A stretch of DNA of 64,000 nt from Paenibacillus sp. RC334 (GCF_030034735.1 NZ_CP125370.1:1922001-1986000), one strand, 5' to 3'; positions 9,339-19,134 are shown, counted from the first letter of the stretch. The notes: generated from the sequence alone by a model not told the origin. A program made the numbers and translations.

Positions 9339-10145
9339 ATGGATTGGATCATCGGATTGCTTGGCGCTGCAGTAGTGGCGGGAGCTGCTTTTTATAAAAA
9401 ATCCTTAACCTTATCGGGCTTTGCGGCGGCTGTGCTGATGGGAACCGTGTATTATGGTGCAGGTAACCTGTTTTGGTTCGGGACCTTGCTCCTGTTCTTC
9501 ATTACATCGACCTTGCTGTCGAGGTTCAAAAAGGAGCGCAAGGCAGAGCTTGAAAAATCGTATGCCAAAACCGGAAATCGGGATGCTGGTCAGGTATGGG
9601 CCAACGGGGGATTAGGTATGCTGTTATGCCTGTGCTATGCGATCTGGCCTCATGTTGCCTGGCAGTTGGCTTTTGTTGGCGTCATGGCTACAGTCACGTC
9701 GGATACGTGGGCAACGGAATTTGGCAGCCTGAGCCGCAAGCCGCCTCGCTCGATACTGAATGGCAAGGTGCTGGCACCCGGAACCTCGGGAGGTGTATCT
9801 GTTCTAGGGACAGCTGCGGCCTTGGCTGGGGGAGTTCTGATTGGAATAGGAGCATGGGTCTTTGGACACGCCATAGGAATGCCAGGCTTGCCGCTATGGC
9901 TGTGGGCACTGATCGGCGGAATATCTGGTAGTGCGGGGGCCTTCGCCGATTCCTATCTCGGTGCTACGGTGCAAATGATGCGTTCCTGCACGGTTTGCGG
10001 CCGGGAAGTAGAGGTAGACTCGCACTGTGGACAACCGACGGTCTATGTGCGGGGCTGGCGTTGGATGAGCAATGATAGAGTGAATAGCATCAGTTCGATT
10101 TTCGGGGGGCTGGTCGCTCTGGCAGGCATTCTGTTTATACTCTAG
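9339..10145 (+). CDS. DUF92 family membrane protein
   Basis: 268 residues, strongly hydrophobic with about six to seven membrane segments. The conserved block is ATVTSDTWATEFGSLSRK, followed by SILNGKVLAPGTSGGVS. These mark the DUF92/TIGR00297 family, whose relatives in plants and cyanobacteria are linked to phytyl-phosphate kinase activity; the bacterial function is not established. A CTVCG/SHCG pair near the C terminus could be a small metal site. ATG 9339 follows GGGGG. The TetR gene starts 17 bases downstream. Confidence 0.85.
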   Translation: MDWIIGLLGAAVVAGAAFYKKSLTLSGFAAAVLMGTVYYGAGNLFWFGTLLLFFITSTLLSRFKKERKAELEKSYAKTGNRDAGQVWANGGLGMLLCLCYAIWPHVAWQLAFVGVMATVTSDTWATEFGSLSRKPPRSILNGKVLAPGTSGGVSVLGTAAALAGGVLIGIGAWVFGHAIGMPGLPLWLWALIGGISGSAGAFADSYLGATVQMMRSCTVCGREVEVDSHCGQPTVYVRGWRWMSNDRVNSISSIFGGLVALAGILFIL

Positions 10146-10162
10146 TACAGGGAGGTGCGAAG

Positions 10163-10747
10163 ATGGGCGGTATACATGGAGATAAATATGAGGCCATTTT
10201 GGACGCCGCTTACACAGTCTTCGGCACCAAAGGCTTTTATGAAAGCAAGATTTCCGAGATTGCAGAACAGGCGGGCGTCGCCAAAGGCACGGTATATTTG
10301 TACTTCAAAAGCAAAGAACAGCTGTTTACAGCGGTCACGCGCAGAGATTGCGAGCAATACCTGGCTGAAATGCAGGGCGCATTGGCTAACCGCGCTTTGG
10401 AGGAGGGACTGCTGCGAATGGCAAATCTGCACTTACATTACTACTACAAGCGCAAGCAGCATACCAAGTTGTTTTTTATGACCCCGAACAATGACCCTGA
10501 TTTAATGGAGTTTATGCGCGGATTTATTCAGGATTATACCGATATGGTCAAAAACAAACTGGCTTTGGAGGGTGTGCAGCAGCCTGAGCTTCATGCGAAG
10601 GCTTTCATTGGCATGATGGAGCGCCTCAAAATGGACATTTTACTGGATAAAGATTTCTGTGAATGCGATGTGGATCAGACGGCTGAATTTGCGACTAACT
10701 TGTTTATGTACGGCTGTGAAGCCGGCAGCGGGATACGCAGATCGTGA
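10163..10747 (+). CDS. TetR family transcriptional regulator
   Basis: 194 residues. The N-terminal helix-turn-helix is clear: AILDAAYTVFGTKGF, then ISEIAEQAGVAKGTVYLYFKSKEQLF at about residues 10-53. The C-terminal ligand domain is not recognisable, so the target is unknown. The 17-base gap after the DUF92 gene suggests co-transcription. GGGAGGTG lies just upstream of ATG 10163. A strong terminator follows. Confidence 0.9.
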   Translation: MGGIHGDKYEAILDAAYTVFGTKGFYESKISEIAEQAGVAKGTVYLYFKSKEQLFTAVTRRDCEQYLAEMQGALANRALEEGLLRMANLHLHYYYKRKQHTKLFFMTPNNDPDLMEFMRGFIQDYTDMVKNKLALEGVQQPELHAKAFIGMMERLKMDILLDKDFCECDVDQTAEFATNLFMYGCEAGSGIRRS

Positions 10748-10761
10748 TATTGTAAAGCTAG

Positions 10762-10797
10762 AAACCGTACTGACTTCGTTCAGATCACGGTTTTTTT
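10762..10797 (+). terminator. terminator after the TetR gene
   Basis: AAACCGT (10762-10768) pairs with ACGGTTT (10787-10793), with an inner CTGA/TTCAG stem, then a run of seven T. Confidence 0.85.
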
Positions 10798-10867
10798 AAT
10801 CATTTGGTGTGACTGTGTTAAAATAAACAAGATGCATCACAAAATAGGGGAAGAGTAGGGAATCCGT

Positions 10868-12814
10868 ATGAATATTATGGCCGTTGAACATATAACGAAA
10901 AGCTATGGCGAAAAAATGCTGTTTGAGGATGCTTCCTTTGGCATGGATGAGCGTGACAAAATAGGAGTGGTCGGTGTGAACGGCACTGGGAAATCGACGT
11001 TTTTACGTGTGATTTCCGGCTTGGAGCCACTGGATGATGGTAATATTGCGGTCAACAACGGTGTACGCATTCAATATTTGGCGCAAAATCCGGAGTTTGA
11101 CCCCGAGGTGAAGGTACTCCAACATATTTTCCACGGCAACCAGCCGGAAATGAAGGCGGTGCGCGAATATACGGAAACGATGGAGATGCTGGAGCTGAAT
11201 CCGGGCAGCGAGGAGCTTCAAAACCGCCTGTTGCGGGCAAGCCAGCAAATGGATACGCTCCAGGCATGGCAGTTGGAGAGTGAGGCCAAAAACATACTGA
11301 CCCGGCTGGGTATTACGCAGTTTGAGGCACGTATGGGAGTGCTCTCTGGTGGACAGCGTAAACGTGTTGCTTTGGCAGCAGCTTTGATCCAGCCCTGTGA
11401 GCTACTCATTCTGGATGAGCCTACCAACCATATTGATAATGAGTCGGTTGAATGGCTAGAGCAGTATTTGCAGAAAAGACGCGGCGCGTTGCTGATGATT
11501 ACGCATGATCGCTATTTTCTGGATAGAGTGGCAACTGTCATGCTGGAGCTGGATCATGGTCGACTTTTCCGCTATGAGGCCAACTATACCCGTTTTCTGG
11601 AGCTAAAGGCGGAACGTGAGGAACGGGAAGCATCTTCGGAGCAAAAACGGCAAAACCTGTTGCGCAATGAGCTAGCCTGGATTCGCCGGGGGGCAAAAGC
11701 CCGTTCGACCAAGCAGAAAGCGCGTATTGAACGATTTGAACAGCTTAAGGATCAGCAGCCGGAAGCCCGTTCCGGGTCTGTAGACATGTCGGTAGCCTCG
11801 ACGCGTCTTGGTAAAAAAATACTGGAGCTGGATCACCTGTCCAAATCGGTAGGTTCCCGTAAGCTGATTCAGGATTTGAGCTATATCGCTGTGCCCGGTG
11901 ACCGGGTCGGGATTGTGGGTCCCAATGGTAGCGGAAAATCGACTCTGCTCCAAATGATTGCACAGCGCGTAGAACCGGATTCAGGCAGTGTGATTGTGGG
12001 ACCGACCGTGAAGCTCGGTTATTTTACCCAGGAGCATCAGGAAATGAACGAATCGCTGCGTGTCATCGAATACATTAAGGAAGAAGCCGAAGTGATCCGG
12101 ACAGCAGATGGTTCGGCTATTACAGCCGCGCAAATGCTGGAGCGTTTTCTGTTTGCGCCAAGCTCGCAATGGACGGTCATTTCCCGGTTATCAGGGGGCG
12201 AGAAACGGCGCTTGTACCTGCTTCGTGTGCTGATGTCCGCACCGAATGTACTGTTACTGGATGAACCAACGAATGATCTGGATATTCAGACTCTATCCGT
12301 GCTGGAAGACTATCTGGATGAATTTCCGGGTGTTGTTTTTATCGTTTCTCATGACCGGTATTTCCTGGACCGGACAGTAGACAAGGTACTGGCATTCGAA
12401 GGAGAAGGACAGGTACGTGTGCATGTGGGCGATTACAGCGAGTATGCAGAATGGATCAGTAAAAATGCTCAATCCGCTTTGAATCCGCCTGTCCCCGCGG
12501 GTACTTCTTTTGCTCAGTCTTCCACGTCTAAGTCTGCGGATGCTTCGGATTCAGTTAAGGAGACTAGCAAAACCAGGCTTAAATTCACCTTTAAGGAACA
12601 GCGGGAATATGAGCAAATTGACGAATTGATCGAACAGGCTGAGGAGAAGTTGGCTAGCATCCAGCGACAGATGGAAGAGTCTTTCAATGATTCCGCACGA
12701 CTACAAGAGCTTATGGCTGAGCAAACAAAGGCCGAACAGCATTTGGAGCATCAAATGGAGCGCTGGACCTATCTGAACGAGCTGGCCGAGCAAATTGAAC
12801 AAAGCAAATCTTAA
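10868..12814 (+). CDS. ABC-F family ATPase (YfmR/Uup-like)
   Basis: 648 residues with two ABC cassettes and no membrane segments. Cassette 1: Walker A GVNGTGKST (about residue 37), signature LSGGQRKRVALA, Walker B LLILDEPTNHID. Cassette 2: GPNGSGKST (about 356), LSGGEKRRLYLL, VLLLDEPTNDLD. A charged linker of about 80 residues joins them, and a coiled coil fills roughly 565-645, as in Uup/YfmR. ABC-F proteins act on ribosomes, either rescuing stalled complexes or giving antibiotic resistance. The C-terminal coiled coil favours the housekeeping Uup/YfmR type over a dedicated resistance factor. Confidence 0.9.
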   Translation: MNIMAVEHITKSYGEKMLFEDASFGMDERDKIGVVGVNGTGKSTFLRVISGLEPLDDGNIAVNNGVRIQYLAQNPEFDPEVKVLQHIFHGNQPEMKAVREYTETMEMLELNPGSEELQNRLLRASQQMDTLQAWQLESEAKNILTRLGITQFEARMGVLSGGQRKRVALAAALIQPCELLILDEPTNHIDNESVEWLEQYLQKRRGALLMITHDRYFLDRVATVMLELDHGRLFRYEANYTRFLELKAEREEREASSEQKRQNLLRNELAWIRRGAKARSTKQKARIERFEQLKDQQPEARSGSVDMSVASTRLGKKILELDHLSKSVGSRKLIQDLSYIAVPGDRVGIVGPNGSGKSTLLQMIAQRVEPDSGSVIVGPTVKLGYFTQEHQEMNESLRVIEYIKEEAEVIRTADGSAITAAQMLERFLFAPSSQWTVISRLSGGEKRRLYLLRVLMSAPNVLLLDEPTNDLDIQTLSVLEDYLDEFPGVVFIVSHDRYFLDRTVDKVLAFEGEGQVRVHVGDYSEYAEWISKNAQSALNPPVPAGTSFAQSSTSKSADASDSVKETSKTRLKFTFKEQREYEQIDELIEQAEEKLASIQRQMEESFNDSARLQELMAEQTKAEQHLEHQMERWTYLNELAEQIEQSKS

Positions 12815-12867
12815 AATACGAAACAAGTATATTGCGTGAATCGTTTTTCCGTCGTTACTTAAACAAG

Positions 12868-12902
12868 CAAGTCTCCGTTAAGCACTGGAGACTTGTTTTT
12901 TC
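12868..12902 (+). terminator. terminator after the ABC-F gene
   Basis: CAAGTCTCC (12868-12876) pairs with GGAGACTTG (12887-12895) and is followed by a T run. The rest of the gap to 13096 is AT-rich with no other clear element. Confidence 0.88.
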
Positions 12903-13096
12903 GTATTTATTCCAGTACATCGGTCGTGGAAACAACTCATGTCCTGACTTGGAAACTCGAAGCTACCTATCATTATGCAAATGTATTGAATGAATTAATT
13001 AATATGTTTTTCGTATTAATAATCAGTTTATTATATATTTCTAATATTAAAATTTGCTTGCTATAATCAAATTTATATGGAAGGGAGGCATTCAAA

Positions 13097-14086
13097 ATGG
13101 AATATCGTAAACTTGGAAAAAGCGGCTTGAGGGTAAGCGAGATAGCATTGGGGAACTGGATAACCCACGGTGCACAAGTGGATGACACCACGGCGAAAGC
13201 ATGTGTCCATGCTGCATTAGATTCAGGAATCACAACGTTTGATACCGCTGATGTTTATTCAGAAACGATGGCGGAAACGGTTTTAGGTCATTCTTTAAAG
13301 GGAATACGACGTGAAAGTATTGAACTATGCACAAAGGTTTTTCATCCAACAGGTACCGGACAGAATGATAAAGGGCTATCCCGCAAGCACATTATGGAGG
13401 CCTGCCATGCTTCTCTTCGACGCTTGCAGACGGATTATATTGATGTTTATTATGCACATCGTTTTGATCCAACCGTATCACTAGAAGAGACATTTTTGGC
13501 ATTATCCGATTTGGTTCGTCAGGGGAAGGTTTTGTATGTAGGGGTGAGCGAGTGGACAGCAGACCAGATAAAGCAAGGAGCGGATTTAGCGAGAGAACTA
13601 AAGGTCCCCTTCGTGGCAAGTCAACCCCAATATTCCATGCTCTGGCGTATTATTGAAGCTGAAGTGATTCCCGCTTGTGAGCAGGAAGGAATTGGACAGG
13701 TCGTTTGGTCGCCTCTGGCACAGGGTATTCTTTCTGGGAAATATGCAGTAGACAAGCCGCTTCCCGAGGGTTCACGTGCTTCTACGACAGCAGGTTCACC
13801 ATTTTTCGAACGCTTGGCCGGGCAATGGTTACGTAAAGAGGTCCTTCAGGCAGTGGAGCTGATCCGGCCGATTGCACAGGAAAATGGTTTGACGCTACCA
13901 CAGCTTGCAATAGCATGGGTTTTACAAAACCCGCAAGTGTCCTCAGCTATTATCGGTGCTTCCAAGCCAGAGCAGGTGAAGGAGAATGTAAAAGCTGCGG
14001 GTGTCCGTCTCGAAGGGGAGGTTATGAGACAAATTGACAGTATTTTAAACGGCGTTGTTGAACTTGATCCGAGTAAAACGGGTTAA
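13097..14086 (+). CDS. aldo/keto reductase
   Basis: 329 residues with the AKR barrel motifs of the voltage-gated K+ channel beta-subunit-like subgroup: MEYRKLGKSGLRVSEIALG at the start, FDTADVYS (catalytic Asp and Tyr), CTKVF (catalytic Lys), YYAHRFD (catalytic His), and the NADPH-binding SAIIGASKPEQV near the C terminus. It would reduce an unidentified aldehyde or ketone with NADPH. GGAAGGGAGGC precedes ATG 13097. It is convergent with a LysR regulator gene across a 20-base gap. Confidence 0.92.
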   Translation: MEYRKLGKSGLRVSEIALGNWITHGAQVDDTTAKACVHAALDSGITTFDTADVYSETMAETVLGHSLKGIRRESIELCTKVFHPTGTGQNDKGLSRKHIMEACHASLRRLQTDYIDVYYAHRFDPTVSLEETFLALSDLVRQGKVLYVGVSEWTADQIKQGADLARELKVPFVASQPQYSMLWRIIEAEVIPACEQEGIGQVVWSPLAQGILSGKYAVDKPLPEGSRASTTAGSPFFERLAGQWLRKEVLQAVELIRPIAQENGLTLPQLAIAWVLQNPQVSSAIIGASKPEQVKENVKAAGVRLEGEVMRQIDSILNGVVELDPSKTG

Positions 14087-14106
14087 GATTAGGCGCTGAT
14101 GGTAGT

Positions 14107-15006
14107 TTACATGCCTAATTGCTCACTACAAGCTGTTTCTTCAACCACCTCCAGAAAACGAGTCAGAACAGCGTCATTTGCATCTGTTTTCCATGCAGCG
14201 TAAAGTGGGACGGACGGAGAATCTTCGCGAAAAGAACGAAATACGACATCACTGCGTTGGAAAACAGAAACGGAAGAGGGAACAATGGATATGCCTATAC
14301 CAGCAGCTACCAAGTTAACGATTGTATACATTTGAACGGCTTCCTGTACGATTTGGGGCTGGAAGCCGTGTTGTCTGCAAAAGTCTAATATGAGGTCATG
14401 AAAAGACGCTCCCATATGAGGTGGAGACAAGATAAAAGATTCTTCCGCTAAAGAACGTAAAGACAAGGTTAAGTGGTGGGCTAGCGGGTGTGTTGCGGGA
14501 AGTACGGCGATGAGTGATTCGTTGGTGTAGAGTTGAGAGGTGATATGTATAGATGGATCTGCCCAGCGCAGGAAGCCCACATGAACTTTGCCGTCGTGTA
14601 TGGCTTTCAGTTGTTGGGCAGATGTCATTTCAAACAACGTAAGCTTCACGTCTGGAAAACGCTCCCGGAATTTCTTTAAGGCGTTAACCATCAGACTGCC
14701 AGATGCCGAATCAACAAAAGCGATGGATAAATGTCCGAATTTCCCCTGACTTGCAAGCTGTGTCATTTTAATGGATTTTTCCAATTGAGAAACCATGTTT
14801 CTGGATTCTTCTAAAAAGATGGCTCCTGCGGACGTAAGTCGAACTTGCCTTTTGGTTCGTTCCAAAAGTTTCACGCCAAGCTCTTCCTCAAGGCTTTGGA
14901 TTTGTTGGCTCAAGGGGGGCTGGGTGATATTCAGTTTTTTTGCAGCACGATTAAAATGTAGTTCTTCTGCGACTGCGATAAAGTAACGTAGTTTCTTCAG
15001 ATCCAT
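14107..15006 (-). CDS. LysR family transcriptional regulator
   Basis: 299 residues. The winged helix-turn-helix is MDLKKLRYFIAVAEELHFNRAAKKLNITQPPLSQQIQSLEEELG-type, with the recognition helix near residues 28-47. The C-terminal effector domain starts at about residue 90 (LSIAFVDSASGSLMV). The motif set resembles the BenM/CatM/AlsR branch. It lies between an aldo/keto reductase gene (convergent) and a peptidase gene upstream on the same strand; its target cannot be assigned. Confidence 0.9.
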   Translation of the reverse strand: MDLKKLRYFIAVAEELHFNRAAKKLNITQPPLSQQIQSLEEELGVKLLERTKRQVRLTSAGAIFLEESRNMVSQLEKSIKMTQLASQGKFGHLSIAFVDSASGSLMVNALKKFRERFPDVKLTLFEMTSAQQLKAIHDGKVHVGFLRWADPSIHITSQLYTNESLIAVLPATHPLAHHLTLSLRSLAEESFILSPPHMGASFHDLILDFCRQHGFQPQIVQEAVQMYTIVNLVAAGIGISIVPSSVSVFQRSDVVFRSFREDSPSVPLYAAWKTDANDAVLTRFLEVVEETACSEQLGM

Positions 15007-15078
15007 AGTTGTGATTTCCTTTCGCCAAGCCTTCGCCGACCTATTCTCAGTGGAACAGGTCGGTCGTCATTGTTCGGA

Positions 15079-16116
15079 TTAAACCGTCACATAAGCGGCA
15101 AGCAGACGAGCAGTGTTCACCACAGCCTGCTTGTGCGTACGCTCCATCGCATGGGAGGCGTGTACGCCAGGGCCGATCAGCGCAGCACGGATATTGTTAC
15201 CTGCTTTCAGCGCAGCCGAAGCGTCAGAACCATAGTGCGGATAAATATCAACCTCATACGGGATATTCAGCTCCTTGGCCAGCTCAATCAGACGAGTCGT
15301 CATGTCATAATCATAAGGTCCGGAAGAATCCTTGGCACAAATGGATACATCCGTCTCCTTGCAGCTCAGATCCTCGCCTATGCAACCCATATCGACGGCA
15401 ATCATCTCGCTGACCCCTTCAGGGATGTAAGCAGCTCCGTGACCGACTTCCTCATAGTTGGAGATGAGCAGCTTAACAGTATGACGGGGCTTCCAGTTTT
15501 CGCGTACAGCGGATTCCAATAAACCAAACAGCGCAGCTACGCTGGCTTTATCATCCAGATGCCGCGACTTGATAAAGCCGCTGGGTGTCACGACCGGACG
15601 GGCGTCAAACGAAATAAAATCGCCTACCGCAATGCCGAGCTGGAGCACATCTTCTTTGGACTCGACAAGCTCGTCGATCCGCACCTCCATATGGCTTTCC
15701 TTGCGTTCAAAGCTGCGTGCATCATCATAGACATGCACAGACGGATGGCTCGACAAAATCGTGCCTGTATACGTTTGTCCGCTTCTGGTATGAATAAGGC
15801 AGTATTCGTTCTCGATGCTGTTCATCATGAAACCGCCGACAGATGTCAGCCGCAAGGTGCCGTGACTGGTAATCGAGCGTATCATTGCGCCTAATGTATC
15901 CACATGCGCGCTCAGCGCAACTGTACGGTCTTTTTCATGGCCCTCCAGGGTCAAGATGGCACCGCCTTTGGCGTTCCATTCTATGGGCATCCCAAGGCTT
16001 GCGGCTTCCTTACGGATCAGTTCCATCACATGATGTGTGTAACCGCTGGGACTGGGGGTGTTCAATAGTTGATTCAGAAAGGTCATTATATAATTCTCAT
16101 TCAGGTGAATCATCAT
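15079..16116 (-). CDS. M42 family metallopeptidase (glutamyl aminopeptidase/endoglucanase-like)
   Basis: About 345 residues. The M42 co-catalytic two-metal site is visible as ALSAHVDTLG (first His/Asp), RHLDDKASVAAL (bridging Asp), SNYEEVGHGA (catalytic Glu pair) and AVDMGCIG, ending with GPGVHASHAMERTH. These are cytosolic aminopeptidases or deblocking peptidases. The in-frame ATG 16134 overlaps the upstream stop, but GAGGAGGAGC lies directly before ATG 16116, so 16116 is chosen. It is probably co-transcribed with the LapA-like gene. Confidence 0.9.
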   Translation of the reverse strand: MMIHLNENYIMTFLNQLLNTPSPSGYTHHVMELIRKEAASLGMPIEWNAKGGAILTLEGHEKDRTVALSAHVDTLGAMIRSITSHGTLRLTSVGGFMMNSIENEYCLIHTRSGQTYTGTILSSHPSVHVYDDARSFERKESHMEVRIDELVESKEDVLQLGIAVGDFISFDARPVVTPSGFIKSRHLDDKASVAALFGLLESAVRENWKPRHTVKLLISNYEEVGHGAAYIPEGVSEMIAVDMGCIGEDLSCKETDVSICAKDSSGPYDYDMTTRLIELAKELNIPYEVDIYPHYGSDASAALKAGNNIRAALIGPGVHASHAMERTHKQAVVNTARLLAAYVTV

Positions 16117-16130
16117 GTTGTTGCTCCTCC

Positions 16131-16508
16131 TCATTTGGACAACCGGTCAGGGTCAGAGAACGTTTGCTCTGTAACCTTGTCGGATGTAGACACCGCGCTG
16201 GACGAACCCGTCGTGCCATAGGCCGTATCCGCATATGCTTCCACAACGGGTGTGTGCTCTTCTTGCAGTGTATGAAGCTGGGTGGTCAGACGTTTGATTT
16301 CTCTCTGAAGCTTATATTGACGGAAAATACCGAAGGAACCGACGATAAGCCCTCCAAGAAGAGTGCAGCCGAGAATAAGTAAAATCAAAGGAACGTTGAC
16401 CGTACGAAATAGTAGATTTACTTGGACCGATTTCACGTTAATGACAGCGAATACAGCCGTTAACAAAGCAATAACAAGAGCTGCAATCAAAGACCATTGT
16501 GTTTTCAA
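16131..16508 (-). CDS. LapA/DUF1049 domain membrane protein
   Basis: 125 residues with two N-terminal membrane helices (about 4-26 and 40-62), then a short coiled coil (KLQREIKRLTTQLHTLQ) and a polar tail. This is the DUF1049 (LapA-like) layout. In Gram-negative bacteria LapA aids lipopolysaccharide export control; the role in Gram-positives is unknown. The start is TTG 16508, seven bases after AAGGAGGTGG, far better than the upstream ATG at 16559. The peptidase gene follows directly. Confidence 0.75.
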   Translation of the reverse strand: MKTQWSLIAALVIALLTAVFAVINVKSVQVNLLFRTVNVPLILLILGCTLLGGLIVGSFGIFRQYKLQREIKRLTTQLHTLQEEHTPVVEAYADTAYGTTGSSSAVSTSDKVTEQTFSDPDRLSK

Positions 16509-16609
16509 AATGCCACCTCCTTCCGCTACATTATAAAATCCCTTGCCCGTCATGGACAAGGGATTTATCCGAGCATCGTTTCAATGCCAGATTCTAATCG
16601 TGTATGGTT

Positions 16610-18406
16610 TTACTTTCCGGCGGTCAGCTTTTCCATTTCCGTAATAACTTCCTCGAATACGCTCATTGCTTCGCGAATCGGTTGCGGAGAGGACATATCC
16701 ACGCCGGCCTTCTTCAAAATATTAATCGAATAATCGCTACCGCCGCTCTTCAGGAATCCTAAATAACGGTCAACGGCTGGCTGGCCTTCTTCCAGAATCT
16801 GTTTCGAGAAGCTGGTTGCCGCAGAGAAGCCGGTAGCATATTTGTAGACATAAAAGCTGTTATAAAAATGGGGGATACGCGCCCATTCCATTTCAATGTC
16901 TTTGTCTACTTTCATGCCAGAGCCGTGATATTTCACATTCAGATCATAATAAATCTCTGATAGAAGCTGCGGTGTAAGGGACTCTCCCTGTTCTGCCCGC
17001 TCATGTACGATTTTCTCAAACTCCGCAAACATCGTTTGACGGAATACCGTCGTGCGGAATTGGTCTGCATAGTAGGTAAGGAGGTACATTTTCTCTTTTG
17101 GATCGGTGGACTTTTTCAGCAAGTAGCCCATCAGCAACGCTTCATTCGTTGTCGATGCTACTTCAGCCAGGAAAATGGTGTACTGGGCATCCCGATACTT
17201 CAACGCATTATCCGAGTAATACGAATGCAGCGCGTGTCCCATCTCATGAGCGAGTGTAAACATGCTGTTCAGGTTATCTTTATGGTTCAGCAGCACATAA
17301 GGGTGAGTGCCGTAAGCACCCCAGCTATATGCACCTGTACGTTTATTTTCATTTTCGTACACATCAATCCAGCGATCATCGTAGCCTTTTTGCAACGAAG
17401 CCAGGTAGTCCTTGCCCAGCGGCTTTAGACCTTCCTTCGTTTGCTTTTTAGCATCTTCAAACGAAATGTCGAGCTTGTATTCGTCCACAAGCGGAGCGAA
17501 CAGGTCATACATATGAAGCTCATCCACACCCAGCAGCTTTTTACGCAGCTTGATATAACGGTGCAGCAAAGGCAAGCTTTCGTGAATGGTGTCAATCAGA
17601 TTGGTATACACTTCTTTTGGGATATTGTCACCGTATAACGACATTTCCAGTACAGAAGGGTATTTGCGAATATTAGAATAAAAAACATTTTTGTTCACAT
17701 TGGCACTCAGTGTGGAAGCAATCGTATTTTTATTTTTGGCATACGTATCATAGACCGCTTTAAAAGCACGCTCACGAACTTCCCGGTGCGGACTTTCGAG
17801 AAATTGAATATAGCTGCCATGTGTTAGCTCAACCTCTTTGCCGTTTTCATCCTTGATTTTAGGGAATTTCATATCGGCATTGTTCAGCATACCGAAAATG
17901 GTTTGCGGTGCTTGAGCCAGGTTACCGACCTGTGCGAGCAGGGCTTCTTCCGACTTACCCAAAATATGCGCTTTCTCCCGTTTCATTTCCTGGAGCGTAA
18001 AGCGATAATCTGCCAGCTTCGGATCTTCAATCAAGGCATCGAGCTGATTGTCGGGCAGCGCCAAAATTTCAGGTGTCACGAAAGACAGGGCTTCACTGAC
18101 CTCAACGCCTAATTTTTTGGCTTTTTGCGAAAGGCCCTGATATGTAGGTTCAGCGGTATCCTCGTCATGATGTAGATGGGCGTACACGTATACGCGCTCG
18201 GTTTTGAGCGATAGTTCATCTTCCAGCTTAAAGCAATTGACAATCACTTCGGCTGAATTCAGCTTGCCCTGGAATTGTGCAGCCTTTTTGGCTAGTTGTT
18301 TAACTTCTTCGTACTCTTGATCCCATGCTTTGCGGTCTGGAAACAGATCTTCTAGCTTCCAGGTATTTTCCGCAGGCGCATCTGCGCGTTTTACGATTTC
18401 ACTCAT
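16610..18406 (-). CDS. pepF: oligoendopeptidase F (M3 metallopeptidase)
   Basis: 598 residues from ATG 18406, close to the family norm of about 600. The zinc motif is FTLAHEMGHALHSYY near residue 385, with a downstream conserved Glu region (FLAEVASTTNEALL). PepF degrades peptides of roughly 7-17 residues in the cytosol. GAGGAGGC sits seven bases before ATG 18406. The same frame stays open upstream to ATG 18529 and encodes a signal-peptide-like segment that has its own AAGGAGG; see findings. Confidence 0.95.
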   Translation of the reverse strand: MSEIVKRADAPAENTWKLEDLFPDRKAWDQEYEEVKQLAKKAAQFQGKLNSAEVIVNCFKLEDELSLKTERVYVYAHLHHDEDTAEPTYQGLSQKAKKLGVEVSEALSFVTPEILALPDNQLDALIEDPKLADYRFTLQEMKREKAHILGKSEEALLAQVGNLAQAPQTIFGMLNNADMKFPKIKDENGKEVELTHGSYIQFLESPHREVRERAFKAVYDTYAKNKNTIASTLSANVNKNVFYSNIRKYPSVLEMSLYGDNIPKEVYTNLIDTIHESLPLLHRYIKLRKKLLGVDELHMYDLFAPLVDEYKLDISFEDAKKQTKEGLKPLGKDYLASLQKGYDDRWIDVYENENKRTGAYSWGAYGTHPYVLLNHKDNLNSMFTLAHEMGHALHSYYSDNALKYRDAQYTIFLAEVASTTNEALLMGYLLKKSTDPKEKMYLLTYYADQFRTTVFRQTMFAEFEKIVHERAEQGESLTPQLLSEIYYDLNVKYHGSGMKVDKDIEMEWARIPHFYNSFYVYKYATGFSAATSFSKQILEEGQPAVDRYLGFLKSGGSDYSINILKKAGVDMSSPQPIREAMSVFEEVITEMEKLTAGK

Positions 18407-18605
18407 GGAGAGCCTCCTCTGATCGAACGAAATGTGGGGTGGGGCTGCGGCGGTACGGGGCGGCTGCCAAAACGAAGAAACCGCCACGCTGACCGTGAGC
18501 AGCAGAGCAAGAGGTTTTGTGGCATGCATGTAACGGCATATCCTCCTTATACCATGGCTTGTTATGCCATAGTATGACCTCCTGCGCCCAAAAGTATAAT
18601 TTTCT

Positions 18606-18794
18606 TTACCTTGGGTCGGAACCTATATTTAATAAGCTGTATACAATAAGATAAAAGGCAAAGCAAACCATGATTACGGCAGTGAGGGCCATCCACTTTT
18701 TGAGAGGAGCCGGTAACGTATCACGTTTCATGATCAGCACTCCGCCCAGCGTAAAGGCCAGAATAATGAAGATGAGAAAGCTATTGGATACCAT
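18606..18794 (-). CDS. small two-helix membrane protein, unknown function
   Basis: 62 residues with two hydrophobic helices (about 5-21 and 33-54) separated by a short basic loop MKRDTLPAPLKKW. I do not recognise the family. It starts seven bases after the stop of the next gene upstream on the same strand, so the two are probably a small operon. No strong ribosome binding site is visible, consistent with translational coupling. Confidence 0.6.
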   Translation of the reverse strand: MVSNSFLIFIILAFTLGGVLIMKRDTLPAPLKKWMALTAVIMVCFAFYLIVYSLLNIGSDPR

Positions 18795-18801
18795 GAATGC
18801 G

Positions 18802-19035
18802 CTATACCTGTTTGAAAGCGTTCATGATCTGCTGCCACTCTTCCTCGTTATCTTGAAAGGACTGCTTGGGAAACCGATTTTGAGCCCAATGCATCAGCGC
18901 CGGACGGCTCAAAAACGTGTGGGCTTCTTCGCCCCAGTCATCGGATATTTCCCGTAGAACAATGTAACGGCCCTGCACCTCGACAGTCATCATGTTCCAA
19001 TTGTCTTTTTTGTATATTTCGTGTTTTTTCATCAT
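18802..19035 (-). CDS. hypothetical protein, 77 residues
   Basis: Soluble, with many aromatic and acidic residues (YKKDNWNMMTVEVQGRY, SDDWGEEAHTFLSRP, DNEEEWQQIMNAF). No family recognised. ATG 19035 is preferred because GGAG lies eight bases upstream; the open frame extends to 19116 without support. It is probably co-transcribed with the downstream two-helix membrane protein gene. Confidence 0.6.
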   Translation of the reverse strand: MMKKHEIYKKDNWNMMTVEVQGRYIVLREISDDWGEEAHTFLSRPALMHWAQNRFPKQSFQDNEEEWQQIMNAFKQV

Positions 19036-19134
19036 ATGCATGTCTCCGATTTTAAAGATGTTTTGGTTCATGATACCGCAGTTTCCGCCGCAAAAGCAAA
19101 TCATTCCAGCCTGCAAAAGCCCTCAAAACATCAA

